Assembly: GCA_040080145.1 (NCBI GenBank)
Contig: JBEBJA010000055.1
Location: forward strand, 1 to 64,000
Source of the DNA: JANXVY01 sp040080145
GTDB lineage: Bacteria > Pseudomonadota > Alphaproteobacteria > Rhizobiales > Hyphomicrobiaceae
Length of the DNA: 64,000 nucleotides
Reading direction: 5' to 3'
In this document: positions 9,465 to 20,280 of the stretch, piece after piece
Numbering within the stretch: the first letter of the stretch is position 1
Layout: the number at the start of each line of letters is the position of its first letter
Translations under genes and position numbers: made by a program
The notes under the pieces: model-generated
Database searches by the model: none
Seen by the model: only the letters and a program-made list of their open reading frames with translations
What the model was told of the DNA's origin: nothing

Positions 9465-10223
9465 TTACCGCTCCGCGCCGTAGCGGTGAAGTTCGGTGCC
9501 GTAGCGGCTAAGCCAGCGCTTGGCTTCGTCCATACGCGGCATGGTTTTCCGCACCAGCGTCCAAAACCGCGGGCCGTGGTTCATCTCTGCCAAATGAGCG
9601 GCCTCGTGGGCCGCCACGTAGTCGAGAACGGGAGCGGGCGCGAGGACTAGTCGCCAAGAAAACGACAGCACGCCCGTCGTCGAGCACGAACCCCAGCGGC
9701 TCGTCTGATCGCGAATCGCGATCCTCTTGGCCTTGACGTTGAGTGCATGGCAATGGTGAGCCACGAAACCCTCGAGATCAGCGCGGGCCTGGTCGACAAG
9801 CCAAGTCTTGAGATGCCGGTGTGCACTCGGGCGGCGGCCATGAATGAGCAGCGCAAAGGCGGCCGCGCTGCCATCCGCGTTGGCAATGACCTCGACCAAG
9901 TGGCGCGTCTGAGTTTCACCCGTGAATTGAACCCGGTGAAGCACCCCTCGGACCGGAATTATCATCCCATCGGCGAACGGAACCGGGAGCGGCACATTCC
10001 CCAGTCGGTCGCGAACCCAATCGAGATGTCGGCTGAGAAAGACCCCGGCTTCGTCGGCGTCGCATTGCATGGGCACGGTGACGATCACGGCGCGCTTTGT
10101 TCGGCTGACCCGCAACGTCATGCGGCGAGCGCCAGGGTGGCGGCGTACTTCGACGGGCGCGTCTACACCGTCGAATACAGTATTCGAAGTCGAGATTGTT
10201 TTCGATTTCGGCTTCTGCCGCAT
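9465..10223 (-). CDS. YgjP/SprT-like zinc metallopeptidase family protein
   Basis: 252 residues from the ATG at 10,223 (a GTG three codons upstream is possible). The C-terminal zinc motif HEAAHLAEMNHGPRFW is the HExxH...H pattern of the YgjP/DUF45 metal-dependent hydrolase family. The upstream DQTSRWGSCS motif and N-terminal RRMTLRVSRTKRAVIVTVP are also family features. The biological substrate of this family is not established. The gene lies alone, with about 290 bases to the next gene on the right. Confidence 0.9.
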   Translation of the reverse strand: MRQKPKSKTISTSNTVFDGVDAPVEVRRHPGARRMTLRVSRTKRAVIVTVPMQCDADEAGVFLSRHLDWVRDRLGNVPLPVPFADGMIIPVRGVLHRVQFTGETQTRHLVEVIANADGSAAAFALLIHGRRPSAHRHLKTWLVDQARADLEGFVAHHCHALNVKAKRIAIRDQTSRWGSCSTTGVLSFSWRLVLAPAPVLDYVAAHEAAHLAEMNHGPRFWTLVRKTMPRMDEAKRWLSRYGTELHRYGAER

Positions 10224-10515
10224 GCCTTGCACCCGTCTTGTCGTTTCTATTTACAACTATTACCGCGAGCAAAAATTTCTGCGCCTAAAGCTGCGGAACA
10301 TGCCGCGAAATTTTGTTGTCTGCTCATAGTGCAGCGCTGTTTGTCAGTTGCTGCCTGCACAGATAGGACGGTGACCCGAAGCGGTGCTGCATCAAACGTG
10401 GCTATCAGCTTGAGCTGTTACACTCATAGCGAGATCGACGTGTTGGGCCATGAGCGTGGTGAGACTGTGGCACGCGCGCCCCAGAAGCGGGGTACGCATA
10501 TCCTGCGCGTGCCTT

Positions 10516-11136
10516 TCATCCCTTAACGGCGAGACCTTTGCGAAGCTGCTGGGCCAGAACGTCGGGTTTGACGATTTCGGCCGAGAAGGTGACGAGGTCG
10601 CCAGCGGGCCCCATCAGGTAAACGACCGAGCTGTGATCCATGGTGTAGTCAGCGGGGTTGCGATCGTCGGGCACTTTCTTGGCGTAGACCCGGTAGGCTT
10701 TGATCGCGGCGGCAACGTCGGCGGGAGAGCCGGTGAGGCCGATCATGCGCGGATGAAAACTTTTGACGTAAGCCCCCATCTTTTCGGGCGTGTCGCGCGC
10801 CGGGTCGATCGAAATAAACACGGGCGTGATTTTGTCCGCTTCGGGCCCGAGTTGATCCAGCGCTGCTGCAATGACCTGTAACCCGGACGGACACACATCC
10901 GGACAAAACGTGTAGCCGAAAAAGACCAGCAGATAGCGGCCCCGGAAGTCCTTGTCGGTGACGGTTTTGCCGGTTGAATCGACCAAGCTGAACGGACCAC
11001 CCACGAGCGCCTTGCCCGTGCTGGTGCTTTGGCCCTGCCGAAGCGTATAGGGTGCTGGCGCGCCGAGCAAGAGATAGGCCATGCTGCCGCCGGCAACGAG
11101 GGCACCAAGAGCGGCAGCGGTCAGCCGAAGGTTCAT
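10516..11136 (-). CDS. senC: SenC / SCO1 family copper protein
   Basis: 206 residues: one N-terminal membrane segment (ALGALVAGGSMAYLLLG), then a thioredoxin-like domain with the copper-binding CxxxC (TFCPDVCPSG) and the conserved distal histidine in TMDHSSVVYLM. SCO proteins deliver copper to the CuA site of cytochrome c oxidase and in photosynthetic Alphaproteobacteria (SenC/PrrC) influence the RegB/PrrB kinase. That link fits here, because regB lies 164 bases away, divergently transcribed. GAGG precedes the ATG at correct spacing. Confidence 0.93.
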   Translation of the reverse strand: MNLRLTAAALGALVAGGSMAYLLLGAPAPYTLRQGQSTSTGKALVGGPFSLVDSTGKTVTDKDFRGRYLLVFFGYTFCPDVCPSGLQVIAAALDQLGPEADKITPVFISIDPARDTPEKMGAYVKSFHPRMIGLTGSPADVAAAIKAYRVYAKKVPDDRNPADYTMDHSSVVYLMGPAGDLVTFSAEIVKPDVLAQQLRKGLAVKG

Positions 11137-11300
11137 AATGTAGTGCCTCGCATTGAAGATGAGCTATGTTGATGAATTGAGACAAACCAATACAATGAGC
11201 TAGCTGGAACCGCCTAGAACCATCGACAGCAGCCGGTTCGCCACGAGGGTCCACACGAATGCCTTGACTACGCTATTGGTGCAACGGGGGATAAGCCGAC

Positions 11301-12686
11301 GTGTTGACGCTGCAGGGACTGAGCAAGACGCTGGACTGGCACGCAGATAGCAGGCTTCGCCTTGTGACGATCGTGCGTTTGCGCTGGCTGGCGATCCTTG
11401 GCCAGTTGATGGCGATCTGCATTGTTCACTTCGGTCTGGGTTTCGACTTGCCCCTAGGATCGTGCCTTTCCTTCATTGCGCTGTCGGCTTGGTTGAACGT
11501 GTATCTGGTCGTGCGTTTCCCCGCTCGCCACCGCGTGAGCATCGGTCACGCGACCATGATGCTCGCCTATGACCTGGTCCAGTTGTCCGCCTTGCTTTAC
11601 TTGACGGGCGGCGTTGAAAATCCGTTCATGATGGTGATGCTCGCGCCCGTGACGGTATCCGCAGGGTCGCTTCCGCCGCGCAACACGGTGATGCTAGGCA
11701 TGCTGACCACCGTCGCGGTGGTGATCCTGGTGACGACCCACCTCCCCTTGCCATATTACCCTGGCATGCGGCTCGACTTGCCGATCCTTTATCAGTACGG
11801 CTACCTCGCCGCAGTAGCGGCATGTATGTTGTTCATGGCTCTGTATGCCTCGCGCCTTGCCCGCGAAAGCCGCCAGATGTCGGCAGCGCTTGCAGCGACC
11901 GACCAGGTGCTTGCCCGCGAACAAAAGCTGCATGCCCTTGATGGCCTCGCCGCAGCTGCCGCCCATGAACTCGGCACGCCGCTATCGACCATCGTGCTCG
12001 TCGCCAAAGAATTAGAGCGCGACGCCACCACGCCCGGAATGCGCGAAGATCTGGAGCTGTTGCGCTCTCAGGCGCTGCGCTGCCGCGAAATTCTGGCCAA
12101 ACTGACCAAGCGCCCCTCCGAGCAGGACCCGCTCCACGCGCATCACTCCGTCGGCGAATTGCTGGATGAATCGGCAGCGCCCTACCGTAGCCACGGCAAA
12201 CCGATCCGCATCCAAGTGGGAACGCGCAGCGCTGCGGCCGTCAGTCAGGATGAACCGGTTGGCGAACGCCGCCCTGGCGTAATCTACGGTTTGGGAAACT
12301 TGATCGAAAACGCTATCGACTTCGCCAAAGGGGCCGTTGAAATCCGCGCGGATTGGAATGATCGGCAGGTTGAAATTCTCATTCTCGACGACGGCCCGGG
12401 TTTCCCCGCCGACGTTATCGAGTCGCTCGGCGAACCTTACGTCACGACGCGCGCCAACGGCGGCCGAATGGGCAACGGTGAATCGACCGGTATGGGGCTG
12501 GGCTTTTTCATCGCCAAAACTCTGCTGGAGCGGTCGGGTGCCACGATAACGCTCGCCAACCGCACCGGGGCGACCCATGGCGCAGCAGTGCGTATTTCCT
12601 GGCCGCGTGCCGTATTCGAAGCGCCCGTCGAAGGTCGCGCCTTCAGGCCTGGCGCCAAGCGGCACGCGGGTATTGCGTTGAACTAA
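11301..12686 (+). CDS. regB: RegB/PrrB/ActS redox-sensing histidine kinase
   Basis: 461 residues with a GTG start. Six hydrophobic segments occupy the first ~190 residues and include the quinone-sensing GGVENPFMMVMLAPVTVSA block characteristic of RegB. The dimerisation/phosphoacceptor site is AAHELGTPLSTI with His222. The redox-active cysteine of the family is conserved in RCREILAKL (Cys261). The C-terminal ATPase has the N box NLIENAIDFA, the G1 box DDGPGF and MGLGFFIAKTLLERSG. The kinase responds to quinone pool/redox state and phosphorylates RegA. It is followed 171 bases later by regA. Confidence 0.95.
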   Translation: MLTLQGLSKTLDWHADSRLRLVTIVRLRWLAILGQLMAICIVHFGLGFDLPLGSCLSFIALSAWLNVYLVVRFPARHRVSIGHATMMLAYDLVQLSALLYLTGGVENPFMMVMLAPVTVSAGSLPPRNTVMLGMLTTVAVVILVTTHLPLPYYPGMRLDLPILYQYGYLAAVAACMLFMALYASRLARESRQMSAALAATDQVLAREQKLHALDGLAAAAAHELGTPLSTIVLVAKELERDATTPGMREDLELLRSQALRCREILAKLTKRPSEQDPLHAHHSVGELLDESAAPYRSHGKPIRIQVGTRSAAAVSQDEPVGERRPGVIYGLGNLIENAIDFAKGAVEIRADWNDRQVEILILDDGPGFPADVIESLGEPYVTTRANGGRMGNGESTGMGLGFFIAKTLLERSGATITLANRTGATHGAAVRISWPRAVFEAPVEGRAFRPGAKRHAGIALN

Positions 12687-12857
12687 AGCTTCAAAACCCG
12701 GCCCGCTACCACAGGTTTTAACCACAACCTGACGATCGGTGGCTGACAGACAGCTTGCCACGTGGCAATGTGTCCCCAGAATTCGAGTGACGACCATGAC
12801 CGGCCGGCAGCCCCACGCTGCCACGGGTCGCGATGTTTTTTTGTTCTGGAGGAACCT

Positions 12858-13424
12858 GTGACCACCGAAGATCTGTCCTTTCGCCAGGACGAGTTACCTG
12901 AAGATCGTTCCCTGATTTGCGTCGACGACGACCGGGCGTTCCTTCAGCGTCTCGTTCGCGCAATGGAAACGCGCGGTTTTCATGTCCGCTTTGCCCATTC
13001 GGTGGCCGAAGGCATTGATCTGATCCGCGCCCAGGCTCCCGCGTTCGCCATCGTCGATATGCGGCTCGAAGACGGCAACGGCCTCGACGTGATTGCCGAA
13101 CTCGGCAAGATCCGTCCTGATGCTCGCGCCATCGTTCTCACCGGCTACGGCAACATCGCGACGGCGGTATCGGCAGTAAAGCTCGGCGCAGTCGATTATC
13201 TGGCCAAGCCGGCCGATGCCGACGACATCACGGACGCCCTGCTGGCCCCGCCTGACACGAAAGCTCCGCCGCCGGAAAACCCCATGTCGGCAGACCGCGT
13301 GCGCTGGGAGCACATTCAGCGAGTGTACGAATTGTGCAACCGCAACGTCTCCGAAACCGCTCGCCGCCTCAACATGCACCGCCGCACGCTTCAGCGTATC
13401 CTGGCCAAGCGTGCACCGAAATAA
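12858..13424 (+). CDS. regA: RegA/PrrA/ActR response regulator
   Basis: 188 residues from a GTG with a strong GGAGGAA Shine-Dalgarno, which fixes the start (an upstream in-frame ATG at 12,762 is ignored). The receiver domain has the acidic pair CVDDD, phosphoacceptor Asp67 in AIVDMRLEDG and the conserved lysine in DYLAKPADADD. After a short proline-rich linker (APPPENP) comes the Fis-type helix-turn-helix NVSETARRLNMHRRTLQRIL, as in RegA. It controls redox-dependent energy metabolism genes in response to RegB. Confidence 0.95.
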   Translation: MTTEDLSFRQDELPEDRSLICVDDDRAFLQRLVRAMETRGFHVRFAHSVAEGIDLIRAQAPAFAIVDMRLEDGNGLDVIAELGKIRPDARAIVLTGYGNIATAVSAVKLGAVDYLAKPADADDITDALLAPPDTKAPPPENPMSADRVRWEHIQRVYELCNRNVSETARRLNMHRRTLQRILAKRAPK

Positions 13425-13452
13425 AGAGCGTGCGCCCAAGTAGGGCCGCTCG

Positions 13453-13532
13453 TAGGGCGCAATAGCGCAGCCTATTGCGTCGGCTGGCTCCGCCGCGAGA
13501 CGGCGCAATACGCCCCGTGGCTATTGCGCCCT
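13453..13532. repeat. Extragenic palindromic repeat
   Basis: GTAGGGCGCAATAG at the left is answered by CTATTGCGCCCTAC at the right (about 13,519-13,532), with further inverted CAATA motifs between. A degenerate related motif (TAGGGTGCAATAGCC ... GCATTGCACC) lies at about 14,845-14,876. It is non-coding and repeat-like. Confidence 0.65.
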
Positions 13533-13588
13533 ACAAGTTTTCAGTGAACCTTGCTAAGTTGCTCGCAAATCATCGGGGATTGCGAGCC

Positions 13589-14443
13589 ATGAAGCGGACC
13601 ACGACGCTCTACGAAGCTATTTATCGCCTGTACGAGCACAGCGGGTTTGCACTGGCTGGAGCAGTCGCATTCTCGTTTATCGTATCCCTATTCCCATTCT
13701 GCATATTCTTGGCGGCCCTTGCCTCCTTGTTCGTGGGCAGCCCAGAATTGGCCAATCAGGCCGTCGAGCAGCTGTTTCAAATCCTTCCCAAGCGCGTCGC
13801 CGAAGCGTTAGCGCCGGAAGCCCACAACATCATGGTCAATGCCCGAATCGACCTCGTTGGAATCTCAGGTTTCACAACCCTGTTCTTCGCGACGAGCGCC
13901 ATCGAAACCCTCCGTTCGGCTTTGAACGGCGCCTATCGGGTTCAAGAAGCCCGGCCCTACTGGTTGAGCCTGCTCATCAGCGCGGCATTCGTACTCGTCA
14001 GCGCCTGTGCAATGCTCTTTCTAACCTGGGCCGTGATTGCGGGACCAGGCTTCGCCGCAACGCTCGATCCGTCTCTGACGATTAAGCGCGTGCTGGACAG
14101 CAGCTGGCTTGGCACCAACACGCGATACGCGCTCTCCGCGCTGGTTATGGTGGGCTTGTTGTTTGCGCTTCACCTCTGGCTCACCGCGGGCCGGCGCTCA
14201 CTGGCGAGTGTCTGGCCAGGCGTGATGCTCTCGGCCGCTCTTTGGCTGATATCGGCAGCGATCTACTCCCGCTATCTCGACCTCAGCGACTACACGCGAT
14301 TTTACGCTGGTCTTTCTCAGCTCATGATCGCGATGATTTATTTCCAATGGACTGCAATCATCATCATCCTGGGTGCCGAATTGAACCGGGGGCTCTTAGA
14401 GTTGAAGAAGATGCGCAACGGGCAACAACAGGCGGCGGCGTGA
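13589..14443 (+). CDS. YihY/BrkB family membrane protein
   Basis: 284 residues from the ATG at 13,589. Six hydrophobic segments and the family motifs GFALAGAVAFSFIVSLFPF, ETLRSALNGAYRV and the C-terminal FQWTAIIIILGAELN identify the YihY/virulence factor BrkB family, inner-membrane proteins formerly misannotated as ribonuclease BN. A transport role has been suggested but not settled. An upstream in-frame ATG lies inside the palindromic repeat and is rejected. Confidence 0.88.
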   Translation: MKRTTTLYEAIYRLYEHSGFALAGAVAFSFIVSLFPFCIFLAALASLFVGSPELANQAVEQLFQILPKRVAEALAPEAHNIMVNARIDLVGISGFTTLFFATSAIETLRSALNGAYRVQEARPYWLSLLISAAFVLVSACAMLFLTWAVIAGPGFAATLDPSLTIKRVLDSSWLGTNTRYALSALVMVGLLFALHLWLTAGRRSLASVWPGVMLSAALWLISAAIYSRYLDLSDYTRFYAGLSQLMIAMIYFQWTAIIIILGAELNRGLLELKKMRNGQQQAAA

Positions 14444-14949
14444 AACGACGCCAATTGCCTATACAAGCAACGTAACCCAATAATCTATTTCAAAGATCGA
14501 GGGGAAGAGCAGCGCGTCAAGCGCGCGGGTCGTCCGTAGGGGGTAGAGAGCACTTGTGGCGCTGCTCCAGCAAGATTTGTGGCGTACCCGCAGCATTTAA
14601 CAGTCGCTGACCTGGGAGTTTCACCCAGGCGGGTGCGGCGAGCCGTCACGCGAATGCGTGCTAACGCACGACGGACCGTGCTCTGCGTGAGCCACCCCCG
14701 ACTTGCACCTTGCTGCCACCAGACAAGTCGCCACCGGTTCGGCGCCCCTCGCTGCAACAAGACACCCCCAACGTACTTGACGCCCGACCCGCGGGGATAA
14801 CTTTTCCCTCCCCTTCATCGCGGACCTCCTGCATCGACGCGCATAGGGTGCAATAGCCACTTGGCGCATTGCACCGCTTCCCGGCGAATGCGCTGCAACT
14901 GCAGCTGCCTCCGAACTAGAGTTTTTCCGGTTCAGATGGAAGCACCCAC

Positions 14950-15285
14950 TCACTCCATGGTCGCCCTTGAGGCGACCATCCAGGGGCCGCAAAGCGAGGC
15001 CTTTCACTGCGGCACTGGATGGCCGGGTCAAGCTCACGACTGTCCGGTTCCCGATTTTGCGCGTCGCCGGACAATGTTTGTAGCTTCGGGAACTTCCGGT
15101 TTGAATGGCTGGCCTGGATACGGATTCCCCTCCCACTGTTTCCCGGACAAGTGCGCCCTTAAGCGCACGCAGATCCGGGATCTTTACCACTCCCATGCAG
15201 GTAAAGACCCCGGATCGGCCAAGTGCAGGGGCCGTCCGGGGAAACAGTGAAGGTGGCAACAATTTAAACCGGACAGCCGTGGGTC
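14950..15285. other. Structured intergenic region with nested inverted repeats
   Basis: Part of an ~900-base gap (14,444-15,339) with no convincing gene. Visible stems: ATGGTCGCC/GGCGACCAT (14,957-14,979); CATCCAG/CTGGATG (14,977-15,021) around GCCGCA/TGCGGC; ACGACTGTCCGGTT/AACCGGACAGCCGT (15,036-15,280, one mismatch); CACTGTTTCCCGGAC/GTCCGGGGAAACAGTG (15,134-15,249, one bulge); and inside it GTGCGC/GCGCAC (15,151-15,168) and a 16-bp arm pair (15,172-15,187 with 15,201-15,216, one mismatch). The innermost part folds as a cloverleaf. It could be a structured RNA, a transposon remnant or a compound palindromic repeat. The remainder, 14,444-14,940, shows nothing convincing apart from the short palindrome noted at 14,845. 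Confidence 0.6.
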
Positions 15286-15339
15286 AAGCCAGGCCATGAC
15301 ATGGGGAGAGGTGCCGATTCAATCAAAACCGGAAGCATT

Positions 15340-15735
15340 CTAGCCCCGCAAGCGCTCGAGCAGGTCGCCCAAGTCTTCCGACCACTCTTCGCCTTCGCCG
15401 TCTTCTTCGGCCAAGTCTTTCAGCTCGGAATTCTTAAGCACGCGCGAGACCGCCTTACGGGCAGCCGAGGCAAGCTTGGCGGCATTGATGGCATCCTCAT
15501 GCCCCTCAAGCGCGGCATGGATTGTCTTAGGGAGACGCGAGTTGTCTTCGTCGCGCGCCGCCGCCACGAGTTCGGCGGCCGCAAGCGCGAACGCAGCGTC
15601 AGTCGCCTCGATGAAGTCGTCCTTGTCCATCTCGTTGACCAGCGTCAGCGCGGCTTCGATGGCGGTAGCGCCGTCGGTTTCAAAGCCGGCGAGCCAATCT
15701 GCAACTTCGTCGAGTTCGAAAGTTCCGCTAGCCAT
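15340..15735 (-). CDS. DUF4259-like acidic protein
   Basis: 131 residues, very acidic and alanine-rich. The opening FELDEVADWLAGFE and the following helical repeats resemble the DUF4259 family (usually a D-A-DWL motif at the start). Function is unknown; likely cytoplasmic and all-helical. Its stop is about 55 bases from a structured intergenic stretch, and ccr lies behind it in the same direction with 95 bases between, so the two may be co-transcribed. Confidence 0.7.
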   Translation of the reverse strand: MASGTFELDEVADWLAGFETDGATAIEAALTLVNEMDKDDFIEATDAAFALAAAELVAAARDEDNSRLPKTIHAALEGHEDAINAAKLASAARKAVSRVLKNSELKDLAEEDGEGEEWSEDLGDLLERLRG

Positions 15736-15830
15736 GGGTCTTCCCTGCGATGCTGAATGCCGGTCCTGAAACTGCCGGCGGGCGCGAAGATGGGCCCGCC
15801 AACTAGCCGTTCAAGTCCTGCACGTCAACC

Positions 15831-17159
<1,329 letters not shown>

Positions 17160-17424
17160 TCAGGCGTACTCCTCAAGGCAGCGGACGCGGTTCGTCGGCG
17201 TCGCGAACATTTTGTGACGGGCGGATGGAGACACGAAATCAAAACAATTTCCAGCCAAATTATTGCACCGCACGCACTGACGGGTAACGTGTTGCACGAA
17301 CGGTTATCGGTTCATTAGATTATTTGGCGCATCCTGCCCCGGGAGCTCGTGCGAAAGTCGGACAACTGGCAGGCGTCCGCCGGGCATACCTTAGCCAATA
17401 AGTTCGCCGGGGGCGTGACCGCAC

Positions 17425-17757
17425 ATGGAATCCATTAACGTATTCATGGGCCAGATCTACGCTGCGCCGAGCCTCGTTTGGATTATGGCGTTCCTGATGA
17501 GCGCCATTTCCGGATATATGCTGCATACTCACATTGGCGACTATCTGCTGGCGAGTTTCAGCGCCGTAGCAATGTTCATGGCGATTCTGATTGGTCATGT
17601 GGCGTTTACCGAACTCGGCATTTTCTTCACCACGGACAAGGAATCCAACGTCGCGGCGTCCGCCGGTGCGGCCATTTGCTCAGTCACGGTCCTCACCGTC
17701 GTGATGCTGAAGCTGTGGCACGTTCTGCGCGGCGGATATGCCGACCTCAGCGACTAA
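17425..17757 (+). CDS. Small membrane protein
   Basis: 110 residues with three hydrophobic segments (PSLVWIMAFLMSAISGYML, LLASFSAVAMFMAILIGHVAF, AAICSVTVLTVVMLKLW). No recognised domain. It lies between divergent ccr and ecm; the stop overlaps the first bases of a dispersed repeat whose hairpin could act as its terminator. A start four codons further in is also possible. Confidence 0.65.
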   Translation: MESINVFMGQIYAAPSLVWIMAFLMSAISGYMLHTHIGDYLLASFSAVAMFMAILIGHVAFTELGIFFTTDKESNVAASAGAAICSVTVLTVVMLKLWHVLRGGYADLSD

Positions 17758-17940
17758 TACCAACCCGCAGAAGTACTGACATGCGGGTTGGTATCCGCGC
17801 GTGGGGTTGCCGCGCCGCATGGCGATCTTTCAGATCGACGCGGCGTCGATGCGATGCGCGGGGCGATGACGCGCAAAGTATAGAGAATACCAGCCCGCAG
17901 GCTGTCAAACGAAGAGTCAAAACGACTGCGAGCTGGTATC
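17757..17940. repeat. Dispersed intergenic repeat, copy 2
   Basis: Begins with a 13-bp inverted repeat ATACCAACCCGCA (17,757-17,769) / TGCGGGTTGGTAT (17,782-17,794), then the shared core with CGATCTTTCAGATCGACGCG and GGGGCGATGACGCGCAAAG, and ends with the second, partly decayed hairpin ATACCAGCCCGCAG ... CTGCGAGCTGGTAT. This is the longest of the three copies in the window. Confidence 0.85.
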
Positions 17941-18046
17941 AGCGCGAATGCCGGGCAACCTGTCGCGAGCGTTGCCTAAAAGAACTCTTTTGCAATGCAT
18001 CAAGGTCTGAGTACTGTGGCGGCACAACCGCTCCCAGGATCGCACC

Positions 18047-20056
18047 ATGTCGACTGACAAAACCAAGACGGCCCCGAACGCATCCAGCGCGCCCGCCCGC
18101 GACAAGCCTTGGATTTTCCGCACCTATGCAGGCCATTCGACGGCCGCCAAGTCCAACGAGCTGTACCGCAACAACCTCGGCAAGGGCCAAACCGGCCTGT
18201 CGGTCGCCTTCGACCTGCCAACCCAGACCGGCTACGACAGCGATCACGAACTCGCTCGCGGCGAAGTCGGCAAGGTCGGCGTGCCCGTCTCCCACATCGG
18301 CGACATGCGCACATTGTTCACCGGCATCCCGCTCGACCAGATGAACACCTCGATGACGATCAACGCGACGGCGGCGTGGCTGTTGGCCATGTACATCGCC
18401 GTTGCCGACGAGCAGGGTGCGCCGCGCACCAAACTCACCGGCACCATTCAGAACGACATCATCAAAGAGTATCTCTCGCGCGGCACCTACGTTTACCCGC
18501 CCGAGCCCTCGCTCCGCCTGATCAAGGATACGATCGTCTACTCCTATAAGAACGTCCCCAAGTGGAACCCCACCAACGTCTGCTCCTACCACCTGCAGGA
18601 AGCGGGAGCGACGCCAGTCCAGGAGTTAGCGTTCGCGCTGGCGACCGGGATTGCCGTTCTCGACATGGTGAAAGCCTCTGGCGAAGTCAGCGAAAAGGAC
18701 TTCGGCACGGTTGTTGGCCGGGTCTCGTTCTTCGTCAACGCCGGTCTCAAGTTCGTGACCGAAATCGCAAAAATGCGCGCGTTCAACGAGCTGTGGGACG
18801 AAATCACCCGCGACCGCTACGGCGTCACCGACCCCAAGAACCGCATGTTCCGCTACGGCGTGCAGGTCAACTCCTTGGGCCTCACGGAACCGCAAGCCGA
18901 AAACAACGTCTATCGCATCCTGATCGCAGCGCTTGGCGTTACGCTGTCGAAAAACGCCCGCTGCCGCGCCCTCCAGTTGCCAGCGTGGAACGAGGCGCTC
19001 GGCCTGCCGCGCCCCTGGGACCAGCAATGGTCGCTGCGCATGCAACAGGTGCTCGCCTATGAAACCGACTTGCTCGACTTCGGCGACATCTTCGATGGCT
19101 CGGTCGAGATGAAGCGCAAGGTCGATGACCTGAAGGCCGAGGCCGTCGCCGAACTCAAAACCATCGAAGGCTTGGGCGGTGCCGTCGCCTCCATCGACTA
19201 CATGAAGCGCCGCCTCGTCGAGAGCAACACGGCCCGCCTCTCAGCCATCGAAAGCGGTGAACTGACCGTCGTCGGCGTTAACAAGTTCCGTGAAACAGAG
19301 CCCTCGCCGTTGTCGGCTGGCGAAGGCGCAATCATGGTCGTCGACCCTGCCGTCGAACAAGAGCAGATCGAACGCCTGAAGGCCTGGCGCGCTGGGCGCG
19401 ACGACAAAGCGGTCAAGGCCGCCCTCGCCGATCTCGAAAGCGCCTGCAAGGATGGCCGCAACGTCATGGAGCCGTCGATTGCCTGCGCCAAAGCGGGCGT
19501 CACCACCGGCGAATGGGGCGGCCTGCTGCGCACCATCTTCGGCGAATACCGCGCCCCGACCGGCGTCTCGCAAACCGCCGTCGCCCGCGACAGCGCAGCG
19601 CTCGCCGATGTCCGCGCCGCGGTCGAAACGGTCTCCGCCAAACTTGGCCGCCGCATCAAGTTCCTGGTCGGCAAACCCGGCCTCGACGGCCACTCGAACG
19701 GCGCCGAACAGATCGCCGTCCGCGCCCGCGATTGCGGCATGGACGTGCTCTATGAAGGCATCCGCTTAACCCCCGGCCAGATCGTCCGCGCCGCCCTCGA
19801 CGAGAGCGTCCACGTCGTCGGCCTGTCGATCCTGTCCGGCTCCCACGTCCCCCTCGTCCGCGACGTCATGGACCGCATGCGCAAGGAGGGCATGACCGAT
19901 ATCCCCGTCATCGTCGGCGGCATCATCCCGCCCGAAGACGAACGCACGCTCAAATCCTTTGGCGTTGCAGCCGTCTACACCCCCAAAGACTTCCAACTCA
20001 ACGACATCATGGCCGACATCGTCAAACTGGTCGATGGCGTCGAACGGGCGGCCTGA
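18047..20056 (+). CDS. ecm: Ethylmalonyl-CoA mutase
   Basis: 669 residues, full length for Ecm. The N-terminal (alpha/beta)8 mutase domain has KPWIFRTYAGHSTA, PTQTGYDSDHELARGEVGKVG and the long DPKNRMFRYGVQVNSLGLT block. The C-terminal cobalamin domain has the DxHxxG motif in LDGHSNGAEQ (His549), with SILSGSH and VIVGGIIP. It is adenosylcobalamin-dependent and converts ethylmalonyl-CoA to methylsuccinyl-CoA. The first 20 residues are a low-complexity leader. It stands divergent from ccr, supporting a functional ethylmalonyl-CoA pathway. Confidence 0.97.
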   Translation: MSTDKTKTAPNASSAPARDKPWIFRTYAGHSTAAKSNELYRNNLGKGQTGLSVAFDLPTQTGYDSDHELARGEVGKVGVPVSHIGDMRTLFTGIPLDQMNTSMTINATAAWLLAMYIAVADEQGAPRTKLTGTIQNDIIKEYLSRGTYVYPPEPSLRLIKDTIVYSYKNVPKWNPTNVCSYHLQEAGATPVQELAFALATGIAVLDMVKASGEVSEKDFGTVVGRVSFFVNAGLKFVTEIAKMRAFNELWDEITRDRYGVTDPKNRMFRYGVQVNSLGLTEPQAENNVYRILIAALGVTLSKNARCRALQLPAWNEALGLPRPWDQQWSLRMQQVLAYETDLLDFGDIFDGSVEMKRKVDDLKAEAVAELKTIEGLGGAVASIDYMKRRLVESNTARLSAIESGELTVVGVNKFRETEPSPLSAGEGAIMVVDPAVEQEQIERLKAWRAGRDDKAVKAALADLESACKDGRNVMEPSIACAKAGVTTGEWGGLLRTIFGEYRAPTGVSQTAVARDSAALADVRAAVETVSAKLGRRIKFLVGKPGLDGHSNGAEQIAVRARDCGMDVLYEGIRLTPGQIVRAALDESVHVVGLSILSGSHVPLVRDVMDRMRKEGMTDIPVIVGGIIPPEDERTLKSFGVAAVYTPKDFQLNDIMADIVKLVDGVERAA

Positions 20057-20131
20057 AGACATCCGCACACCACGTCATGGCCGGGCTTGCTCCGGCCATC
20101 CGGTGCCACACACGCAAGCCTCACAATTTAT

Positions 20132-20266
20132 CGTCATGGCCGCGCAGGCGGCCACCCACGACAAATCTAAATTCGCACACGGTTTCAAGGTGTTGATAGT
20201 ATTTTACCACTGCAGAGCGTGGTTTTGCGGACGGTTGTCGTGGGTGGCCGCCTTCGCGGTTATGAC
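20132..20266. repeat. Inverted intergenic repeat after ecm
   Basis: A ~29-base arm beginning TCATGGCCGCGCAGGCGGCC (about 20,133) is complementary, with three mismatches, to the stretch around GTCGTGGGTGGCCGCCTTCG (about 20,237-20,265). The neighbouring CGTCATGGCCGGGCTTGCTC at 20,083 is the same type of dispersed alphaproteobacterial palindrome. No gene is seen in the 224-base gap. Confidence 0.65.
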
Positions 20267-20280
20267 GAAAGGGGGATTCG

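Noticed and set aside
9747..10526. Rightward 259-residue frame
   Set aside because: It is antisense to the YgjP-like gene, whose HExxH zinc motif establishes the minus strand as coding.
14861..15262. Long frames on both strands in the 14.9-15.3 kb gap
   Set aside because: They run through the nested inverted repeats, so the frame length reflects palindromic sequence. The residues are Cys/Pro/Arg-rich without motifs.
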